From Parus major (taxonomy: Eukaryota; Chordata; Aves; Passeriformes; Paridae), in assembly GCF_001522545.3 (NCBI RefSeq), contig NC_031768.1, forward strand, positions 79,889,769 through 79,953,768: 64,000 nt of DNA, in the 5' to 3' direction. Made by a program: the position numbers and the translations under genes. This document shows, one piece after another, positions 13,692 through 25,800 of this stretch (its first letter is position 1; each line of letters starts with the position of its first letter). The notes under the pieces are model-generated. The model saw nothing but the letters and a program-made list of their open reading frames with translations. It did not search any database and was not told the DNA's origin.

Positions 13692-14930
13692 GGCTTCATC
13701 TGTCAAGTTAAACAGATTTGACAGACCTATTGGATATTTCTTTTTTCTTGTTTTTGCCTGACTGATAGGGCATGTACTGAAATGAGCATGATATTCCTGG
13801 CAGTTTTAATCTGAGCAGTTTAGTAGATGTCTCTCAGGCATTCATCTTTTCACCCGTTTAGGTCAGTAATACATTTTCATTTAAGGGGTCGTTAATACAA
13901 TTGTGGTTCGGTAAGCAATAAAAGGATTCCAACACTTTGCAGATACTGCTCTTTCACCCTTTTCCATAACAGAAGGGCAACTGAGCATCCTTACAGACAT
14001 TTACCCTTCTGTTATGTTACAGGTATTTAATTTCCATTTTCTTCAGACTATTTCTAATTTGGAAATGCCCATTGACCAGCAATCTCCTTAACCAGTAAGT
14101 TCTGTCTGTGATAACTAGGTACCAATTGTTGGCAAGATGTACAGAACAACCCCAATCTGTTTTTCTCAAAAGGAATAAGAAACTAATGAGGTGTGTCAAT
14201 ATAAAAGTGAATTGTGTTTCACTGCCCCACAGCTTTGTGTGTGTCAGTCCCTGGTCTTCCTTTTGCCCATTCATCTGCCAGCCTGTTCTTTGAGTCAAAT
14301 TTAATGATAACAGAACAATGGAACAATGGGAAGCAATGGATTGCACTCATTTTTAGGAGATTTTGTGAACTGCTCACAGCAAGAAGGACCATTATTCCAA
14401 TAAAAATGAAATAGTACACTTCTGATTTCATACCACTTGATTGACATGTAATAACCTCTGCTTTCTATTATTGTGAGAAGAAATTAGTATTAGAGAAGTA
14501 GATGTCCTGTGATAAAGAGAACTTCTTTTTATGCAGGATAAGCAGCAGCATCTATTCTTAAAGGTATTTTATTGTCTTTTGCTTCAACTGATTAGAAATA
14601 CTTCTACAGCTTTTGATATCATTAACAGGACCTGTTGTCATGGTCCACAGGTCTCCCATTCAGCATACAAGGGCATAATAAGCCTTCAGTTATGATTTCA
14701 CTTATAAATAAGCACATTTTTTCCTCCTTCATGATATCAGCATGTTTTACACAGTTGTTATATATTAATGCAATCTGAGATTAAGCTCTGACTCAGAGAA
14801 AACACAAATAGTACAGACAGGAAGCTGGTGACCATCTGAGGCCACTATCACAGTCAGCAGCTTTGGCCAGGTAGCCCCCCCAGGTACAAGTGCCTGGCCT
14901 GAGCCTGTGTCCGAGCAGACTGGGCTTCCA

Positions 14931-14981
14931 ATACCTCATTTTAGAGCAGCATTTCCTATACCTCATTTTAGAGCAGCATTT
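14931..14981. repeat. 27-bp direct tandem duplication
   Basis: The unit atacctcattttagagcagc plus atttcct (14931-14957) is followed at once by a second copy from 14958 that matches through 14981 and then diverges. Confidence 0.95.
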
Positions 14982-15291
14982 TTGTGTGACACTCCAGTGG
15001 GTACAAAATCCGGGATGGAGAGGTCTGTGCTAAAAGCATGTTTCCCCAGGCAAACTCGCTGAGAGCTAGAACCTCCCAAAACAAGTCTGACAACCACACC
15101 GAGCTGAAGGCACCTATCCACAGCCAAGGGCTGAGAGCTAGCACTAGTCAGAGGGAAAAGCAGCTCTGAAGTTAGTGACAAACTATGTTAGAGTGAACAG
15201 AAAAGGGTTGCAGGCGACTGTGCTATAAGGAGGAGCAGAATGAGCATGAAGAGCAAAACTTTATTCAGAAAGTGCTTGAGGAAAGATCCAT

Positions 15292-15331
15292 TTTAGTTAA
15301 TTAATACTAGTTAATTTAGTTAATTAATACT
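15292..15331. repeat. 23-bp AT-rich tandem duplication
   Basis: The unit from 15292 to 15314 (tttagttaattaatactagt plus taa) is repeated from 15315 as tttagttaattaatact before diverging. It lies about 150 bp from the left edge of the LTR at 15483. Confidence 0.9.
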
Positions 15332-15482
15332 GCTTCTTGGACAAAGGAATGCAGAACTCCACAGTGTAAAAGGTTCCCTTCCAGCCAGGGTTGTAGTCAC
15401 AGGAACAGTTTTTTAATTAACAGCTGCAAAATTGAGCTAAGCCACTCCCAGAGCACTTAGAAGTGCAGGGAAGATGATTTTC

Positions 15483-16027
15483 TATTCCGCCTGGGTTCCT
15501 GGGGGGCTGCCGATCCCCAGCTTCTGCTGGCAACAACCCAGATAGACATCCCAGGGGGACAGAGCCACCATCTGGGGTTCTGCAGGCAGCCTCCAGCCTT
15601 TAGCCCTTTAGCACGGGCTAAAGCTTCAAGGTGCCCAGCTCTTTTAGCAGTGATTTCTGCTCTGTGATCAGCTCTGATCAGCCCAGCCAGCTCCATTAAG
15701 GTGTTACCCCAGGTGACGCAGACAAGAGACAGGAACACCATACAGCATTCCACAGAAAGTCTTTAATGCAGGCTTCAGCAAAGGGGGGCAGTGATGGTCT
15801 AACCCCAAACTGGGTAAAAGCTGGGGATTTTACAGGGAAGGGGAGAATCAGGAAGGGGACCAATAGTCTGAGACCGGGATAAGATGACCAGTAGTTAACA
15901 GGGAGATAACATGGGGTCCTGAGGCAGGAAGGGGTCCACAGCTTAATCACAGTGACTAGGAATTTTTGTCTTATCCTAGGGGGTAGATCTCCAGGGAGGA
16001 GGCCTGTCAGACTAGGCTTCCTCCACA
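15483..16027 (-). mobile_element. Endogenous retrovirus LTR (ERVK-like candidate)
   Basis: A GC-rich island of 545 bp. Read on the minus strand it starts tgtggaggaagcc (from 16027) and contains an ATTAAA poly(A) signal at 15762-15767, followed by a GT-rich stretch. This is the order expected of U3-R-U5. The six bases attttc occur at both borders, 15477-15482 and 16028-16033, as for a class II (ERVK-type) target duplication. The plus-strand left end reads tattcc rather than tgttcc, so one terminal base appears mutated. An alternative left boundary at 15702 (tgttacccc) has no matching flank and is less likely. An 8-bp inverted repeat (tttagccc / gggctaaa) lies at 15599-15622. Minus-strand open frames at 15457-15753 and 15696-16028 are LTR sequence, not genes. 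Confidence 0.62.
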
Positions 16028-18205
16028 ATTTTCAGATTGTGTGTGTCTCACAGATCTACACCACAGGGGTTAAGGGGAGACCACGCTGTTAAGGGTGGTC
16101 CAAACTTCAAGGGTGATCCCAGGAAATTTATTCTTTTTTCTGGTTAGTTTACTACATTCTCCCTACCATTATTTTGAAAAAGTCTCAGTTGCTGTTATTT
16201 CATTTAATTACAACTTAATCTCATTAAGTATCATTTTATGATACTATGGTTAATATGGTTAAAAAATGAAAAACGAGATTGATTCTCTCACACCTTTGGA
16301 CATAAAAAAAAGTTAAAAGTTCCTGTAGAGTTAAATATCATGCAGAACTGTGCACTGCAAAGTCTCCTTAACCTCCACATGTTGTACAGAAAAGTTATTT
16401 TTATTCCTTCTAATTTAGCATTTGTTTCTGCAGTACAGAAGTCCCATGCAGAGCTTGATTTAAGTCTGGAGGTCTGTGTCAGTATTAAGGTCTCTGATAA
16501 CAGATTGCAGTGAAAAATTGAGAAATGATTATATACCATATTAGTTTATGCAATATAGAAAAATAGAAAAGATTTGAAGAATGGCTCTGTTGGAAATGAA
16601 AGATCAAAAATGTGCCACCGAGTTTAATTTATTTTTTTTTTAAATTGGGTAGCGGGTATTTGGCACATGAAATAACCTTATAACAAAGCTTCTATAAAAC
16701 GTTTTAGACCTCTGAAGCTAAAAAACATGTTCTTTTCAATGCTGTTAAGAAGAAACAAAATTCAAAGGGTAACAAGTTGTAATTGCTTTTTGAAAAGAAG
16801 GCTGCCTAAAGTGAAGGTTATTTTTGTCCATTTACAGAATGTACTGCATTTCCTAGCTAAATTATAGAAAATTATATGCCATGGTTTTCTTTCTGCCTTT
16901 AACTAGCTTTATATGAATCTTATAGTTCATGTGTAAAATTTTGTTGCATTGTACCAACTGTATTAGGTTTACAAAAATATTCTACCCAAACACTCCAGAT
17001 TTCTGATAACTGGCTTTCTGCAGGGACTAATGGTGAGCATGTTATTCTCTTTGGTGCAAAACTCTTCAGGGGATCATCATTCTGTATTTACTTTTTCTCT
17101 ACTACCCACAACACTGAATCAAATTTATGTTCTTGGAGGTCCATCTGGGGAAAACAGAGATGAATTTATTATAACCAGCACTATGGAACAAAGAAGCACT
17201 GGTAGGAGTGTTCTTCTACTTTATAATAAAAAGTAAAATAGAAAGTAGGCCAAGTTCTCCTTATTTAATTCAAATAATTAAAATAATTTCTCAGTTCCTG
17301 GGCAGTATATAGAAAACAAAATAAATGTGGAGATTGTTTTGTTTTTTCTAATTCTTGAATAAAATCACATAACTCATAGCACGCTTTAAAAATATTATAT
17401 ATTAAAATTTGACTTTGATTAACCTACACTTAATTATAATGACACTGTTTTGTAAAAGAGTAATGAATCCTTTATATTTAGAAACAACTGGAGACAAATA
17501 TGATCATTAGAGACTGTTTTCATTATGGGAAAGAATCTGAAATGTCTTTTTGGCCTTTTCCCTCTGAACCTGGAACTTTAAGCTCTGATATTTGAGCCCA
17601 AAATGGCACAATAAAAAAGCATGAGACAAATTCAGGAAAGGTAAACTCAGTGAATATTGAATGTCATAGGTCCAAACACAATCTCTCACTCACAGAGCTG
17701 CCAAAAGAGAAGTAGTAGGAAATGAGCAAAAATCAGCAGTTGAAAGATAAATGTGTACCGATAGCAAATTCTGGCAAATACTGGAGACAGCGTACTGATC
17801 TCCGTGTCACTTTGGTCTGACCCACTGTGTTAGCACTCATGTTTTTAGATATTTACTTCCTTTTTAAAAAAGAGCTTGAGTTTTCTTGGGAGTTGGAGCA
17901 GCGCTCTACCAATTGGTATGTGGACAGGCACTCTGAAATGGGAACTTATAGCCAAAGTAAGATATTTTCTGTGTCATTGCTTGCCAACAGTCATAATGCT
18001 TTCCAACTCAAGTTGAACAATTTTATTGCTGTTCCATCATTTATATGCTTGGAATCAACACGAAGCACAGGGTGCATTTCTGTGTCCTTGGACTTGTTTG
18101 TTACTGTGTACTAAGGCAAAATTGTAGGAGATAAGACAGCCTTTATGGCTTTGTTTGATGGACATGTGTGGCACAGGTAAGTGTCCCATTATGGGTATTA
18201 GATGA

Positions 18206-18227
18206 ACACACACACACACACACACAC
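18206..18227. repeat. (AC)11 microsatellite
   Basis: Eleven perfect AC units followed by a decayed gca. Confidence 0.95.
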
Positions 18228-19131
18228 GCAGATGCTGGAATGCTGTCTGTGATGGGAATGAATGGTGTTATGCTCAGGGCTTATTTTAGAATCACCTGAA
18301 ATCTTGTCCAGAGAGGCTGGGAGATGCTCTGCAGCCCTAAGGTTTCCATCACATCTTGTCAACCTGATACGCTTTGCTTAGATTGCTCAGTGCTTCTAAG
18401 ATTTGTAGGGAAAATGATGCAAGGAGTTTGAAGTTTCTTCAGCTCATTCACATCTTCCAGTTTTTCTTGCTGTCTCTTCTGATAGGGAGAGATGGTCTGG
18501 GAGGCTTTCCCAGTATTGTGACAGGGTTAGTATGAGGGCAGCAGTCAGGCAGAAAAGTGCAAAGCTGAGAAGACAGAAGCAGCTCAAGAGGCTTAAGGGG
18601 AATTGCTGAAGGACACGGCTGACTTACATCTCAGTCCTTTGCTGAGGCTCTTTTCATCAGCATTCACATCTTGCGTGTCAGGCTGACAGCTTCCACATTA
18701 GCAAATAATATAAGTGAATGCATTGGCTTTTTATATGCTACAGTCTGGCCAGTGCTCTTGTGTCTATTTGTTTCCAACTTAACCCTAATTTCAATGAGCT
18801 TTTCTTACCTCTGTACCAAATTATTTAAACTCTCATTACACTGCATACAGCTAAGACTCAAAATCATTTAGAAACCTTCAGCCTTCTACAGCACATTTGA
18901 TACAGCCTCAACATCAATCACATGAGCAGCCTAAAGTTTCTAATCTGCTTCTTACTTTTCAGCACTACATGTCAAAGGTGAGGATGAGAATCTGTTGCCT
19001 TGAAAGCCAGTGTTGCCATTTGTTGTGGTCTGAAGGCTCCTGAATTTTGTATCCTTGCTTCAGACTCTGCCTTTGCTCCTGAGTCATCTAAAAAGAATGG
19101 CATAGTTTTTAATATATCTGTCTACATTAAC

Positions 19132-19650
19132 CACAGAATCACACCGTCACAAAACGGGTGAGGCTGGAAAGAACCTCTGGATGGCATCTTGTCCAAACCC
19201 CTTACTCAGGCAGGACCACCTAGAGCCAGTAGCCCAGGATCATGTATCAGATAGCTTTTGAATATCTGTCAAAAAGGATGGAAACTCCACAACCTCCCCA
19301 GACAATCTTTTTCAGTGCTCAGCCACTGTTGCATTCAAAACATGGAATTGTTTCCTGGTATTCAGAAGGAAGCTCCTGTGTTTCTGTTTGTGCTCCTGGC
19401 CTCTGCTCCTGGCACAGCACTACTGAAGAGAGTCTGTTTCCAGATTCTTTGCATGGTCCTTTCCAGTGTTTATATACATCAATAATATTCCCTCTGAGCC
19501 TCCTCTTCCCAACGATGAACAGTTGCAGCTCTCACAGCCTTTCCTCAGAGTAGAGATACTCCAGTCCCTCATTCACCTCTGTGGCCCTTCACTGCATTTT
19601 CCCCAGTATGTCTATGTCTCTCTTGTACTGGGTTGTCCAAAACTGAGCAA
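19132..19650 (-). mobile_element. CR1 LINE fragment, about 520 bp, antisense to GRM5
   Basis: Starts at the CR1 3' end (cacagaatcacacc), then gaggctggaaagaacctctgg, aggaccacctagagcc, cttttgaatatctgtcaa, ggaaactccacaacctcccc, agcctttcctcagag, tactccagtccctcattc and tctctcttgtactgggttg. All are in the order of a reverse-complemented CR1 3' region. The 5' side is truncated near 19650, directly next to a 9-bp tandem repeat. The plus-strand open frames at 19242-19771 are antisense CR1 reading and not genes. Confidence 0.88.
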
Positions 19651-19660
19651 TAAAAAGATG

Positions 19661-19690
19661 ATATTTAACATATTTAACATATTTAACATA
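19661..19690. repeat. 9-bp tandem repeat (atatttaac)3
   Basis: Three perfect units plus three bases, starting about 10 bp beyond the truncated 5' side of the CR1 at 19132-19650. Confidence 0.93.
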
Positions 19691-22600
19691 AACATCAAGA
19701 ACTATCATGGTATGAAATTATTATTTTTGACAAACAAATCCAAATACAAAAATAATTGCATTATTTTTTAATATTTCTTTATCTTATTTTGCTGATAGAT
19801 AACTTTTCAAGCACTTACAACTACAGACATATCTGGTTTAGTCAGAGTGAAAAAATAGTCCAGAGGCCTAGAATTGTCCCCTTTGCTAGGAAAGTAGGAA
19901 GCCTCCAGATGTCAGGAAGGAAGAAAAAAATATCAGTGGTAATCTTCTGATCAGAAAGGGAGACTTATTGATTCTTAAACTCAGCACGCACTGAGAAAAT
20001 AAAGCTTTGGCTTTAGTTTTGTACTTGACTTCAGATAAATTTAACTTTTCAAGGAATTAAGAGAAAATTGGGGAGTTATTAAGAAAATAATTCTCATATT
20101 TTTAAAATAATCAATTTGACTAATAAATGAAACCTTTATTTTTTTTTTTCCTAAGGATGAGTTTACAGTTCAAGGAGAATTCAAATCAGATCTTTCAGTA
20201 TATGTTCTGTTTCCAATAACTGGCATAGAGCAACAAGAATAAACTTGCTATTTTAAGGACATATATCATGTTTAATTTACAATGAACTTGCTGGCTTAGT
20301 AGGGGAAGAAACTGATATATGAAACCTGGGTGTGCAACTAAGCTGACTCTAATCTGAGGAGAGCAGGAAGTCATCAGAGAGCAATTCTCACTTGGAATCC
20401 ATTCAAAATGAGCTGCTGAATCCTTTCATCCAATCCAGAAGAAACTCAATTACAAGGAGTGACATTATGCAACATAATAAAAGTAGTGTCAGCTCCAAAT
20501 CTGTGAAAGCTTGTTGACACAGGGAATGACTCAAACTGATGGGACCATATGGTGAGAAGGAGTGTGTGAACAACCCTCCTCATCTTCCAACCAGAGAAGT
20601 TTGTGGCAACGTTCTTGACTGCAAATACATCTCATATCCTTTAAATCCATCCATTGAAATGCCATGCAGGAAATATGAATGGCGGTGAGCATATGAAGGT
20701 GCTCCATGAAGGGAGGCCATGAACGTAGCTCCGACACACCTGGGTACAGCCCAAGCTTGCTTGCAAGGACCAGGATGTGCTGGTGAACTGCCACAAGGAG
20801 CCCTCACACAAATTGTCATAAACAAAATGAATCATTAGAGAGGATTTCATTGTCCCATACTGGAATTTGAAAACAATTTATTTAGTGATGGAATGTACTG
20901 TGAAATGAAGGACTCTAGATTGCCACCATCTTAAAACACTTTTTCACAGAAGAGTAGATAGTTGATAATTTTGAAGCCAATTAGAGTCTTTCTATTGACT
21001 TTAAGTGGACTTAAATAAGCTTAAGAGGAGACAGGTCACCTAAAATACATTATTTTCCTCCAATCAGATAAATGCTGGTATAAAAAACTCTGGTAGAAGT
21101 AGTTTATATTCTGCTCTGTTCTTAGTCTCACAGAGTTCTATTCAAATTGGAATTAAACAAGCTTATTAAGTAAGCAGTGAGTCCTATATTACAGGAAAGC
21201 TACTAGAAATCATTTTGCTGAGTTGATGGAGAGGGTTGAATTGTTCCCTCTGTAAGAGGGAGCCTGAGGGTTGTGTGGGAAAGAAAGAAAATCATAAAGA
21301 AAGGAAGGAGAAATTTACAATTAAAAAGAAAAATTAGAAAAGAAAATCATGTAAATTATTTGTGAGTAAGGAAGTACTATAAATGTGACATTTTTTCCCT
21401 AATGGTGAAAACATTAATGGTCCTGAGCAGTCTTCCAGAGAAGAATAATGAGAAAACCAAGATAACTTAAGAATGGAGGTTGTGTCCAATAATACAGGAA
21501 GCTGTCGCCCATGAAAAACAGAGATGGTTGAATATTTTAACCCAGCAAGGTGCTATTTTGTGTGTTTGCACCAGTTAAGAAACTGGTTAAGGACACAAAG
21601 TTCAACAATAATCCATCATTGTTCAGACTGCTACATGATTAGCACACTGCCAGGCATGATTTTAACCTGAACCCAGCAGCACTTTCCTGGACGGGAGAAT
21701 GGTTTGGGAAATAGCACATGCCATAAATTGCTCTCAGCAGGCAGTATGGGACCATATTGCCAAGGGAAGTGAGAGAAAGAAAACATTTAGTCATGGGCAA
21801 ATTTAACAGTGCCATTTCTCAACAGTGCCAGGGAATGGCCCCAGAATATTTTAGGAGCAAAAATATACACTTTAAGTTATTTTTTTCCTTTCAACTAGCT
21901 AGTCATTGTGCCTGAAGTGGAGATTTTAGAGGAGGGAACTAACCCAACTGCTACTGTGATATTGCAGTGAGATTTCCAACCTGCCAGTAGCAGTGACCAG
22001 TTTATGGTGTTAAACTGGTCTGCACAGTAATGTGTTTAGAATTATTTGTGAAAGTGACTTTTTTCTCCCTATTTACTTATAAAATCCACAAATCAGTCAT
22101 TATATTTCTCCTGAGAGTCTTGCCAGAGACTATAGGTCAAGTGTTGTTTTCTTCATTCCCTCACTCCTAGGTACAAGTTATCTAGCATAAGTTAGAAGCA
22201 TTTTAGCCCTTTTCCAGGCTGCATTTAAATAAATTTGTAAGTTTCTTATTCTGGAAAATTGTTGTTAGCCTCTAAATTTACACAAACTATCCAATGCATA
22301 TAGTAAAGGACCGAAGATTCTCCTGCAGTGTAATCTCAATTAGCTGCTCTACAAGTAGTGTGTCTTACTTTTATGGACAGATAAAATGTCTTTATGCAAT
22401 TAGTCTTAGGTTGGGGTTTTGTTCTGTTCAATTGACTTTTGGCTTTTTCTTTTTTGTTTGTGGCTTTTTTTTTTTTCCTTTTATTGAGCAAAACTTTCAG
22501 TTGCTGCAGTTTCATTCTGGGAGGTAAAAAATAAGTTCATTGAAATTACAACATTTGTAGAGTTCACAGTGTTTTATATTCTGCAGTTTAGGTTCAAAAT

Positions 22601-22844
22601 ACTCTTTCTCATAGATTAGAATAATTTTAAACCATTCCATCAAAGAACAGGTAACTATAAGAGGAATCAAGTTTAATTGAATGCAGATGAAATTCAGAGC
22701 CTAACTTATTTGGTACTTCATCAAACTGTCCTGCAAATGCTTCAAATGGGGATATCCTTTTTAAAGTTATGACTTGAAAGGTAGTTTATCAGGATTTTAT
22801 TTTCAAAGTGTTTGGTTTCAATATTTTTAGTTAAAGTTGATACA

Positions 22845-22868
22845 TTCCTGTCAGAATACTGACAGGAA
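22845..22868. other. Perfect short inverted repeat (10-bp stem, 4-nt loop)
   Basis: ttcctgtcag, loop aata, then ctgacaggaa. Intronic, with no poly-T terminator or flanking gene. It is too short for a microRNA precursor. Confidence 0.9.
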
Positions 22869-25800
22869 CCCAAATTTAGTCTCTGGTTGGTCTTCTTAAT
22901 TTCTCTTTTGCTTTTTAAATGTTGAAATGTAGAATGCTAAGCTATGTAGTAGCTTCTAATTTATTTATTTAACTTACAGCTACCTGAAGTGTTATTTACT
23001 TCCTTATTCTTCTGGATAATTCAATATGGCCTTAATGGATGCGTATCTTAAATAAATCAGGCCTGATGCCTGAATCAAAAAAAAAAAAAGGAACCTAGCT
23101 TACTGATGCAGCAAGCCTAAAGTGAAAATTACAGCTCCCAAGTAGGTGATTCTGCAAAAATAGTGGGGCCTGCACTTGGGATTTTTAATGATCTGCAATG
23201 CACCAGAATGGCCCCTGGCATGTAGTTAAGCTACAGAAGGAATGTTTTTCCAAACTCAGCTGCGTTCATCCATCTTCATAATTTCTATTTCATTGCACAG
23301 ACTTTCTGCTCTTGAGGGCACTTGGCTGACTGTTTAAAAGTGCCACTAAGCTGGGTACCTGAAACACCCATATCTGAGAAAGTGATTTCATATGCAGAGG
23401 TAATCCAGCATCTCTACCCATTCTGACCAGCATTCCAAAGCATCTCTCTAACTATTGTCTCATCTTTTCAAAAATCTTCTCTCATAGCTGGTTTGAGACA
23501 AGAACTGTAACTTTATTTGCTGGTTGTGTAGTACTTAGTATGTCAGAGCCCTGGTCCTCTGCTGAGATTCTTGTGTGCTGCCAACAAGCAAGCCACAGGA
23601 ATTTGGGAACTGAGCTCTGGTTGCAATCTCTTCAAACCATTCTCAGATTTACTTGTTTAACCCAGTCACTGCTGTGCACTAGAGGTGCTGCTTGCCAGCT
23701 TGCTGAGCAAGACAATTAAATGTTATTCCACTACTTTCTTTGAGCTGGGATATTTTTCTTTCCTTTTTCCAAATAATGAGTAGAAACCCTCTTTATCTTC
23801 CTTGCATTTTGTCCAAAGCATGACTGGCATGTCTCCATCCCTATGTATTCCGTGTCATATTCACTATAAGTTTTCATTTAGAAGGATGTTTTTATGTCCA
23901 ACTTGCAGGTTTTGCTTTACATTTTTACCTCTTGTTGCTTCATTTGCAGGAGTTTAAGTGGTGTTATTTTGGAATGGGTTATTCTGAGAGTATGTGACAC
24001 TGATTGGAATCAGTGCTCTTTTGTCATCCTGATGTTTTATTTGTAACGATCAATTTGTGAAACCAAGGGAATGGGACATTGAAGGGAATTGTCACTGAGG
24101 GAATGGGACATTCCTTAAAACCTCTGTTCAGTTGACAGCCCTAACACCTTGCTTCCAGGCTGAGACTGCAAGTCCAATAATTGAATCAAGGTGGGATCCT
24201 AAATTGCTACATCCCATCACTGAACATAGAAGATTAAAGAAATCTGAGTAGAATTCAGAGATTTTTTGTAAGCTATTTTGCTTGCCTTACAGCAGGTAAC
24301 TGCTACTTTATTTGACAGGTGTGGTGAATGCCCCAGGCTCATTCACATCTGAAGTGAAATCTTCAGCACTAAAATCAGCATGATTTTGCACAAGGATGTA
24401 AACCCAGGTGTCCTTGTCTTTGAGAATTATCTGAGTTAAGTCATGAATATGCTTAATACTGAAATTTTCAGAAATGCCTCATGAGATGAGGCTGAACTGG
24501 CTACAAGGATTTCAGATCATACTAGCTGCTTGAATTCCCAGGCTGTTGCACAGGTCCAATTTTAGCTGTAGTTTTAGCTCTATTCTTACTCCAAGGCATA
24601 ACTGCCTCCTTAATATTGTAAAAGTAGTTGATCTTTCTCTTTTATTACTCGGTATGTCCCTTCATATGGCAGAACAAGGTTGGTATGATGGTTTTATGTT
24701 GATTACAGGCTGCTTTTCAAGGGAGGAATCCTACCAGGTTTGATCAAATCTGTGTATGAAAGGCCCCTAAAGCAGAGTAGCATGGAGAAACCATGTGAAA
24801 TAAGAGTGAATTAGAGTCCAAAGATGTAATTATCATTAGCTATATACAAACAACAAGAAAAGCTCTCTTCATCAGCTCCCTTCTGGCCTTATCCTATTGA
24901 CCAATGGTTCTCTTCACACTGAACAAAGTCCTTCAGCTCTCAGAGGGTGCTGCTCACCTTGCTGTCTCACTCTTCTGCCTGACCACTGCTCTGAGACATG
25001 AGAGAAGTCCCAAGTCCATGTCATTAGGACGCATGGCTCTGCTTCCAGAAAGCATGGAACAAAGTCATGATATGCCATCATATCCCATGACCAGAAGGAG
25101 GTTTGACAGCTAGACATTCATGTATCTCAATCCTCTTGCAGGTTTAATTAGGGAATGTGCAACAGGAAGCCTAACATCTGGATTCCCCCATGAGGAGTTA
25201 CCATTACCTCTTTTGCTGAGACAGCTTGTTAGAGACAGTACTTACCTCGCATGTAACAGCTTAATATTTACAGCACTTGGCCAGGATATAGGAAGCTTGT
25301 CTTCTGGATTCTCCATGGTCCAATGGAGACTGAATTTATGTGTCTCAAGCAAATGCCCTAAACCCAAAATGGATTTAGAAAAAAAAAAAATGTTAAGAAG
25401 GTTTCACAACTCCTTGTTCATCCAGGCTGGTGTACATCCTGTGACGTGGCTACACTGGGATGGAGAGATAATGTTAAACACTCAGTAGAGAGACTGTCTG
25501 AATGGCATACAAAGATATGTTGGCTGGATCTGTGGTTTTACTCAGGACTGAAGTTGTGGTTTTTGTGAAATAATCTTTATGCAGAAGACGAAACTAAGGA
25601 CCAACCATCTCACTTTATATCATAAAGTTCATTTTTGGATATAATTTTAGCCACATAAGGCAAGAGCAAAACCAACTTAGAAAGAAATGCAGAAATTAAA
25701 AATATTTCTGAATTTGTATTATGGAATATAACACAAATCAAATTGGAGTCCCACTGTTCAGTAGTGTTGGCAGCTATTAATTATTTCATGCCTTAGAGGA

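Noticed and set aside
15457..16028. Two minus-strand open frames of 98 and 110 codons
   Set aside because: They lie in the LTR candidate. The GC-rich LTR sequence has few stops by chance.
18290..18345. CR1-like words (gtccagagaggctggg)
   Set aside because: The match is too short and is not followed by further CR1 sequence in order.
19242..19771. Three overlapping plus-strand open frames
   Set aside because: They are antisense readings of the CR1 at 19132-19650 plus the adjacent 9-bp repeat.
20531..20850. Three overlapping minus-strand open frames (69-87 codons)
   Set aside because: Three frames open at once points to composition, not coding. No protein family is recognised and no processed-pseudogene tail is visible.
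24904..25488. Open frames of 69 and 122 codons on plus
   Set aside because: No motif recognised, and it contains a poly-lysine run from an A tract. I see no splice or promoter evidence.
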